DNA of 64,000 nt, taken from Homarus americanus. Lineage: Eukaryota; Arthropoda; Malacostraca; Decapoda; Nephropidae. Where the stretch lies: NCBI RefSeq assembly GCF_018991925.1, contig NW_024737068.1:132501-196500 (forward strand), written 5' to 3'. Each line of letters begins with the position of its first letter. The first letter of the stretch is position 1. Both the position numbers and the translations under genes were made by a program. Positions 57,488-64,000 of the stretch are shown piece by piece. The notes below the pieces were generated by a model, which saw only the letters and a list, made by a program, of their open reading frames with translations, was not told where the DNA came from and searched no databases.

Positions 57488-58341
57488 CAGTGATCCCTCG
57501 GTTAATGAGCGCCTTGGTTAACGAGATTTCGGTTAACGAGTTACTTTCCATAAGATTCTTAACTTCGGTTAACGAGCAATCCCTCGATTAACGAGTTTTT
57601 TACGAGCCGACCTCAACATGTTTTCGCTTGCATTTGGCGGTCCACCAGCTGTAGTATTAGTCCGCCAATACAGTAATCGGTTTTAGGGCTTAAATTCCTT
57701 AATATTTTAGTAAATATCAAGAAGTTTATACTATTCATTAATTTTAAAAGTTTAATATTAACTTTTTTAGTCATTTTAACAATTATTGAACATAATTGAA
57801 GGTAAGGAAACTAGTTGCATGCGCGTCATCCAGCCTGGCAACACACCAAACAGGCGCCAGTCTCACTGTCTTTTCAGTGGAGGTAACATCTTGCTTGAGA
57901 TTCTCTTCAACTAAACGCTTTTTTTCTGTGTTTGCAAGCAAATTATTGGTCATTTTTAAATTTATTTTACATAGACAATATATAATGCAGTGCAGTGTTG
58001 ATTTAAAGAAAATAATCTTGAATTACACCAAGAGAATTAAAATTTTATGGGTGAAATGGCGCCATGGGGTGACTTCTCTTCCACCCCAATGCCTTCTCTT
58101 CTCCCTTCTCCTCCACCCCTATTCTAATTCCCATCATCATCATCATCATGTAGGAGCCTTCTACATACACACCTCAAAGTAAGTGTACTTTTCTACCTTT
58201 TTTTGTTGAATTTAGGCAATTTTCGGTGAGCTGCAACCAATTACCCAAAAACCCATTGAAACAATGGTTTCGGTTAACGAGTTTTTCGGTTAACGAGCAA
58301 CCTGCTGGAACGGATTGTGCTCGTTAACCGAGGGACCACTG
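57488..58341 (+). mobile_element. Tigger-type MITE 'ggttaacgag' family, complete reference copy
   Basis: 854 bp. Left end cagtgatccctcggttaatg, right end ctcgttaaccgagggaccactg as its inverse, and TA at 57486-57487 and 58342-58343. It is noncoding. Fragments and copies occur at 12702, 14349, 19440 and 27025. Confidence 0.9.
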
Positions 58342-58526
58342 TAGTTTAATAAGAATCATAGTTAAAACAGACTAGCAGTCAACGTGACCATGACACCTAC
58401 AGTAGTAGAATCCCCATCTTAGTGTCTACACCTCTGTTTATAACATGGTTAGGGTTGTCTAGGATGTACTGTACTCTGTGAGCTTATTTAGGCCTCACGG
58501 AGCTCGGCTGGTAGGTGACCGAGCGA
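58342..58526. other. Short unassigned spacer before the LTR copy
   Basis: No polypurine tract is evident directly before the LTR. Confidence 0.4.
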
Positions 58527-58952
58527 TGTAATGGCCCCTGTCTCATCAACAGAAAGTATTATATAAATGGGTTCTTACATCTGATTTATATTCAGATTCA
58601 TCCCCTGTAACTTTCCACTACCTATGAGTAAGACATGAGTTGAACACGTGAACGGTAGCTTTCCCAAGAGGGAGAAGCCCATATGTCAGCATCTATGTAA
58701 GCGACACACTTAGTCAGTCACTCACACCAACTTTTATCGAACGGACATTGATCCACGTTTATATTACATAAACGCCGTCCTCTTTCTCATTCACTCATAA
58801 ATAGTGGAACTTACGGTTGATATACACTCAGGAATTATAAACATAATACTTTTATAATAAAACAAGAAACTTCAATTGGGTTTCGTTACCAAAAGCCCAA
58901 TTATATTATATGTGTACCAACCTAGTTAACTGGGGAATTAACCAGCGTAACA
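58527..58952 (+). mobile_element. LTR of a gypsy-type retrotransposon (copy 2, probably solo)
   Basis: Starts TGTAATGGCCCC and ends GCGTAACA. It is the same as 2666-3102 apart from scattered substitutions and a small internal deletion near 58705. No primer-binding-like site follows and no polypurine tract precedes, so it is likely a solo LTR. Flanking bases do not show an obvious duplication. Confidence 0.65.
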
Positions 58953-59255
58953 CTTTTTCTCAATTAATATTTCGGCGGTTTCGGCAAAAAAATTAGATTT
59001 CATTTAAAATCTCAGTTTATGTACTCCTGAGCATGCTAATTCCGAATCTATGGTTCACGAGTCAATTGCAGGGTAATTAGTGGCTGTAATGATGCTTGGA
59101 AGATTTTAATTACATTTTGTCAATCCTAATTACTCAGCAACTATGGATTTCCGAGGTGCAATTTAAGTGTTTTTGCTATTCTGGAAGTACTTATTTAGTT
59201 AAACCATATGTGACCACCACCCGTGATCCCACTTGGACTTACCTAACCTTAGTTA
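58953..59255. other. Unassigned spacer
   Basis: AT-rich sequence with no assignable frame. Confidence 0.35.
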
Positions 59256-59482
59256 CAGGGCTGGATTTACCAATAGGCCAAGTAGGCCATTGGCCCCCAG
59301 ATACCGGTGGGCCCACTGAAACTAATTTGTCGCGCAGCGTGCCAGCGTATAACCTTGTTTCAAGTGTACACCGAGTATTTCATTATATAATATATTCACA
59401 ACCATAAGGGCCCCTGTACAATAAGTATAGGCCCGCAGTGGTCTTCAACTGGTGGGCCATGGGGTGGTTCTCAGGTGGGCCA
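59256..59482 (+). mobile_element. hAT-type terminal fragments
   Basis: cagggctggatttaccaata at 59256 resembles the terminus of zaphod-like hAT elements. cagtggtcttcaactggtgg at 59436 resembles Charlie-type hAT ends. The second is cut at about 59482 by LINE coding sequence. Confidence 0.45.
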
Positions 59483-61360
59483 CGGACTAGGCCCTATAGG
59501 AGACAGCTAGCCAGTATCCGCGGGTGGACGCAGGAGCTGAGAGACCGGTACCGAGAGCTACAGACGGACATCCAGCACGAGAGCAAACGTCTACATGAAC
59601 AAAAGTGGGCTGCCTTGGTGTGGGAGGCAGCCAACAATTACCGCGATTCTGCTGCATTCTGGAAAGGGATCAAGCGACTGATGGGTTCCACCTCTAGCAC
59701 GGTCCCTTACCTGCTCGACCAAAACAACGTAAAAATATTCGAGGAAGAAAACCAAGAACAACTACATCGGTGATATTTACGAAAGATCTTTACCATTAGT
59801 GAACAGGGGAACGAGGGCTTCGACAGGGAGTTTGAGGAGGACATTTTAGGTCAGTTGCAGGACCATCAGCACCTGCTCCAGCCACTCCCACGGACTGACT
59901 TCACTAGACTGGTGGACGGAAGCTACCTGACGGAGCGCATAGTTCCTGCAGATGTGTCAGCCGTCATAAAAGGGTTTAAAAACAAATCACCTGGTCAAAG
60001 TCACATTAACAAGAAGATCCTGGCTCAACTCCCCGACAACATGATAGAGAGGCTTGCTCATATATGCAACGCCTGCCTCGCCTCTGGATACTTCCCTAAG
60101 ATGTTCAAAATCGCCGTTATTCGCCTCATACCAAAAGCATGGAAGCCTCCAAACAAAGTCGAAAACTTTCGACCAATATCGCTGCTAGAGGTACCTGCCA
60201 AAATCTTCGAAAAAATAGTCAACAAGCGATTGCGGATGTATCTGGAGGACGAAGACGTGCATAATCCCGCCAGTTCGGCTTCCGCCAGTACCGAGGCACA
60301 TCCACCGTCATAGCTCAGGCCTACGAGCAGATCGGCAATGCCATGACTGGCCGCCTGCAGTGCAATATAGTACTGAGGGACATCAGCAAGGCGTTTGACA
60401 ATGTTTGGCATGCAGGGCTGCAGTATATGATCATACAACTGGGGCTACCCGAAAATCTGACGCGCCTGCTGTGCAACTTCATTATGGACCGCAGAGCCAA
60501 AATCAAGATGCAAGAACATTTTGGAGAAGAATTCTCACTATCGAGCGGCGTGCCTCAGGGCTCTTGTCTCTCACCAACCCTTTACACACTCTACACGGCT
60601 GACCTGCCACCCCCAATCGTCGGCAGCGAGTACGTCATGTATGCCGACGATGTAACACAGATCGTCACCTGCCCAGGAAGGTCCACAGCAAGGATGGCGC
60701 GACTCACTGCTTGGGCAATAGAGGAGATCTCGGAGTATGAAAATAAATGGAAAATAAAAACAAACAAAACGAAATTTGAGGTCATACCCATAGCCAAATT
60801 CAAGCAGGCCCCATTGATGATCGACGACTAAGAGATTGAGTACTCTAAGCAAGGCAGGTTGCTCGGCCTCATCATTTCTCGGACGGGCATCATTCCCCAC
60901 GTGAAGGACAGACTAAATAAAGCCAAAGTCGCCGCAGCCAAAATTAAAACGTTTTAAATTGATGCCTGAGAAGATACAAGTTCACCTGTACAAGGCGCTG
61001 GTGAGGCCTGTGTTGGAGTACCCATCTATACCACTCGTCACACTCGGGAAGACTAGACTACAACAACTACAGAGCTTCCAAAACAAGTGTTTGAAGTCAG
61101 CCAGTGGCCAAGCGCCACCCTACCAGGAGACAGTGGAAACCATCCACCTAAGAAATAAAACAGAGGCCCTCAATTTCAGGTTCCATCGCCTAGGGAAGAA
61201 GGTTTGGGACAAGCTCCTGGACGACCCTCACAGCCCAGACCACCTACGCAAGGAAGACATCAACGGAGGGAGACCCCACGCCTGGTGGCCCCGGAGTCTG
61301 CCCGCACTACAACAACCCAACCCGCGATCCATCTATGACCGCCACAGTGATCCACCTTAG
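59483..61360 (+). pseudogene. LINE reverse transcriptase, few disruptions
   Basis: From 59483 an open frame (RGWTQELRDRYRELQTDIQH) leads to a linker; after a stop at 59771 it resumes at 59855. RT blocks: VIRLIPKAWKPPNKVENFRP and ISLLEVPAKIFEKIVNKRL (fingers, about 60115-60230); LRDISKAFDNVWH with the first catalytic Asp (about 60372-60412); SSGVPQGSCLSPTLYTLY (about 60540-60593); YADD with two catalytic Asp at 60640-60651; RLLGLIIS (about 60858) and a C-terminal thumb region with RPVLEYPSIP (about 61000). Breaks: stop at 59771, frameshift near 60270, stop at 60829 and a shift near 60955. All three catalytic aspartates survive, so it is one of the younger elements here. Clade by eye: Jockey superfamily. 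Confidence 0.82.
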
Positions 61361-61785
61361 ATTAAAACTTAGATGATATAAATTCACATTTAACAAGTCA
61401 CAATCAAGTGAGTCCATAACGTAATACAGTATAAGATGTTAATAAACTTGTAATTGTAAAATCAATCTAGTCATTGTCTACTAAAATAACCATTGTGCAA
61501 CCTCATTCTAAATCCTAGGTTAGCTTAGTTAGCCAACAAACTCTGTAATATGTAAAACAAGGGGTGTCGTCCCCTCTGTTTAACTCATTAAACTTCTTTT
61601 CCAACCTTTCCCCCCACGACTATATGTTGTGACTTCTCCATCCCTCATGTCTGGCTGTGCCTTGAGCCCCAGCATGCCTTTCATCCTTTCCCCACCTTAA
61701 CCTAAAAAAAAAAAATAAAAATAAAATGAAGAAAATAAAATAAAATAAGATAATAAAAAATAAATATATACATTTTTTAAATGTC
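59483..61785 (+). mobile_element. 5'-truncated LINE (Jockey-like clade)
   Basis: Contains the RT pseudogene of the next entry, about 330 bp of 3' untranslated DNA and an A-rich tail (about 61706-61775) with AATAAA-like repeats. The endonuclease is missing, as expected of 5' truncation during target-primed reverse transcription. Its 5' edge lies in a hAT terminus. Confidence 0.75.
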
Positions 61786-61802
61786 CGTGTCCCACCATCG
61801 AT

Positions 61803-61832
61803 TTATCTATCTATCTATACAAACATGTATAC

Positions 61833-61872
<40 letters not shown>
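61803..61872. repeat. (ATCT)n and (GA)n microsatellites
   Basis: Four ATCT units near 61803-61818 and about 19 GA units at 61834-61870, just downstream of the LINE tail. Confidence 0.9.
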
Positions 61873-61873
<1 letters not shown>

Positions 61874-62189
61874 AAGTTCAAGAAACCTTCAGCGCCTTGA
61901 CGTGTGAAGGACAGGATCGTTTCACGTTCAGTACAACGTCAGGGTTACTGTTGGTTTGCTGAGAGCTCGCTCAGCCAGTCAGTATCTCCTCAGCCTCAGT
62001 TCACTGATATTTTATATTGTGTACGCGGCACTCATTATTTACTGATGATATTTTACATGTTGCATTAAATGGACTTCAGTGTTATATTACGTGTGTTTTT
62101 GTGTCTATTTTTTTGTGATATTGGTATCTCTTATAGACTTACACTATTTTTTTGCTTACAGATTATTCTTGGGGATTCTCATGAGATAA
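61873..62189 (+). other. Probable 5' untranslated region of the hAT gene
   Basis: Precedes the hAT start codon. An acceptor-like tttttttgcttacag ends at 62161, suggesting a spliced leader exon upstream. Inference only. Confidence 0.35.
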
Positions 62190-64000
62190 ATATGTCGTCC
62201 CTGAAAAAATATCTGAGTGGCTCACAAAAGAGAAAGTTAAAAGCAGCCAAAGCTGCACAACTGCAATCAGTACCAAAGCTGACAACATTTTTAAAACCAC
62301 AAGGAGATTCAGAGCCAAGTACCAGTGACAGTAAACTCCCAGGGGATGACACAGTAGATGTTCACTTTCATGATTCAGATGACGAAGCGAGGTCAGCTAT
62401 GTCACAGTCATAGAGATTAAGTAAATCAGCACCTACAGCAATGGAAGTACTGTAGTGGATTTCTCCCCTACAAACGCTGTTTGTCGCTGAGTAGCCGACC
62501 CCACGAATTCCCCAGTGTATGCCTCGTGGTCTAGGTCAACCAGCGCCGCCTTACATGACGGAGGTCAACTACTAAGCCACGCCTACCTCCGCTATTTAAG
62601 ACCTGACCTCGTGGTGACCTACCTCTCTCTTTTCTACCTACACCAAACAGCAAGCAACACCACCTCCTCCTCCGCCGCTGCCTGGCGGCCCTCGCTCCCG
62701 CCAGCGAGCATGGCGACCCACAAGCTGTCCTCCTCTGAGCACCTTCACCAACCAGCTCTCTCTACATCATGCTTGTAACCACGCTGCCACTCCCCAGCAC
62801 CAAGCTGCATTGTACATCCAATACAACATGTATACAGAGAGCACATAGTGAGTTTCCTTTCTCCATCCCATCCTGAGTGTGAACCAACATCTCTCACCCC
62901 CACAGTACCACCTGTGACTGAAGCTTCATCCGATTCATCTCAGTTGATTTATAAGAAACATTCTGTGGAACAAGGTGTCTGTGTTGATTTGTGTGTATCA
63001 AGTGATCCAGCTGACTGGCTGACAATTGATGATAAACTGATTGAGTATTTACTAAACCTTCCTCTTGATCTAAATTGTGAACAAGGTGACTTCTCAAGAT
63101 CTGCAAGAAGTGAAAATGTGGGTGAAAAGGAAAGAGTTCAGTATGTGCCCAAATCCTTGTTTACACGTCAAATGATGAAAAAGTTAAAAGGGAATGGCTT
63201 GTGTATTCTCCAAAAACTGGAGATGTATTTTGTGTTCCATGCAAGCTATTCAGCAAGCAAGTCTCATTGTTTTCTAGTGGGTTTAGCGACTGGAAAAATT
63301 GCCAGCGTACAGTTGCTGAACATGAAAGTAGCAATGAGCATAAAACCTCAGTTACTACTTGGGGTGTGAGGGCAATTACAGCAAGGTGAATTGATTGCAC
63401 TTTGGCTTTGCAAGTAGAATTGGAGAGAAACTACTGGAAAGAAGTTCTATTGCGCATAGTTGAAACATAAAATTTTTAACATCAAGAGGTAGTGATGAAA
63501 GAATAGGCTCTAGCAACAATGGGAATTACCTTGGAGTACTGAAACTCCTGGCAAAATTTGACCCTTTTCTTGCACAGCATCTGGAGAAGTATGGTGTTGT
63601 AGGTAGTGGAGAGACTTCATTTCTCTCAAAAACGATTTGTGAGGAAATGGTCAATCTGATGGCTGAAGAAATTCACTAAATTATTCAGTTAGTGTAGATT
63701 CCACACCGGATGTTAGTCATACTGACCAACTTACATTCATAGTTCGTTATGTCAAACCTGATGGCAAACCTGTTGAGCAATTTCTAAAGTTCATAGACAT
63801 ACATGACCATGGTGCAGAGATCATAGCCTCAACTGTTGTACAGTTAATTAAAGATGTTGGTCTTGATTTGAGTGACATGAGAGGGCAGAGTTATGACAAT
63901 GCTGCCAATATGTCAGGCATTTACACTGGTCTCCAAGCCAGAATAAAGGCTATGAATCCCCTGGCATATTATGTCCCTTGTGCAGGTCACTCCTTGAACC
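62190..64000 (+). pseudogene. hAT transposase, ZMYM1/DUF4371-like (zaphod type), 3' end outside window
   Basis: Starts MSSLKKYLSGSQKRKLKAAK at 62190, an N-terminal form typical of this group. After an insertion (next entry), about 62880-63200 reads VPPVTEASSDSSQLIYKKHS, then DPADW...; after a shift, WLVYSPKTGDVFCVPCKLFS (63205 on) is a TTF-type zinc finger. Then QRTVAEHESSNEHKT; and, from 63685 in another frame, SVSVDSTPDVSHTDQLTFIV, GQSYDNAANMSG (about 63883-63918) and YVPCAGHSLN at the window edge, all diagnostic of the DUF4371/RNase H-like core. Frameshifts at about 63200, 63470 and 63680. The dimerisation domain would lie beyond 64000. Known: hAT transposases cut and paste with 8-bp duplications. 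Confidence 0.8.
62451..62845 (+). mobile_element. LTR-like insertion inside the hAT gene
   Basis: A GC-richer 395-bp block beginning TGTAGTGGATTTCTCC and ending GAGAGCACA splits the hAT frame. It has a TATA-like gctatttaagacc at about 62590, consistent with a solo LTR. No clear target duplication was found, so the limits are approximate. Confidence 0.4.

Noticed and set aside
2666..58952. The two LTR copies as the two ends of a single retrotransposon
   Set aside because: They are 55 kb apart with a host gene between them, and differ by an internal deletion; two independent insertions are far likelier.

Overview
The window is eukaryotic and almost certainly from an arthropod; a decapod crustacean is my best guess. 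Reasons: split exons with GT-AG splice sites, TTAGG telomere-type motifs, heavy microsatellite load, and a dense mixture of Tigger/pogo DNA transposons, Jockey-like LINEs, a hAT (DUF4371/ZMYM1-like) transposase and gypsy-type LTRs. The organism call is inference. No prokaryotic gene organisation is present.

Host gene. The only host gene I can support is on the minus strand: exons of Mediator subunit MED25. In transcription order they lie at 51750-51538, 49023-48939, 48252-48182, 32265-32136, 21959-21731, 12586-12425 and 7010-6851. The four exons from 49023 to 21731 are phase-compatible and open. The last three exons together encode the PTOV/ACID activator-interaction domain. The exons at 51538, 12425 and 6851 need one-base indels to read through, so either the assembly carries indel errors or the locus is decaying. 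The N-terminal VWA part is not seen and may lie beyond 64000.

Intronic DNA. Almost everything from 7 kb to 51 kb is intron of this gene and consists of repeats. The largest is a 12.3-kb polypyrimidine satellite (33.8-46.1 kb), which would be transcribed as a GA-rich polypurine tract. There is also a 1.1-kb TG-rich minisatellite (24.5-25.6 kb).

Mobile elements. At least ten distinguishable Tigger/pogo-type terminal families (termini starting CAG, TA target duplications) occur as MITEs or decayed elements. One lineage can be traced inside the window: a decayed full-length Tigger (53118-55625), short internal-deletion derivatives (26325-26913, 50054-50644), and two larger elements (14859-16396, 22421-24007) that appear to share terminal sequence with it but carry a tandem array of about 400-bp units instead of a transposase. 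A 1.9-kb element (28856-30764) sits in a repeat whose empty site survives at about 20.69 kb. It carries its own tandem units and an internal foldback structure enclosing TTAGG repeats.

Flanks. 1-6.6 kb holds minisatellites, a gypsy-type LTR with a primer-binding-like site, a tRNA-like SINE, a 100-bp assembly gap and a minus-strand Tigger remnant. 51.8-64 kb holds a decayed minus-strand Jockey RT, the full-length Tigger, a second copy of the LTR, a fairly well preserved LINE reverse transcriptase (59.5-61.8 kb) and a hAT transposase interrupted by an LTR-like insertion and running off the end of the window.
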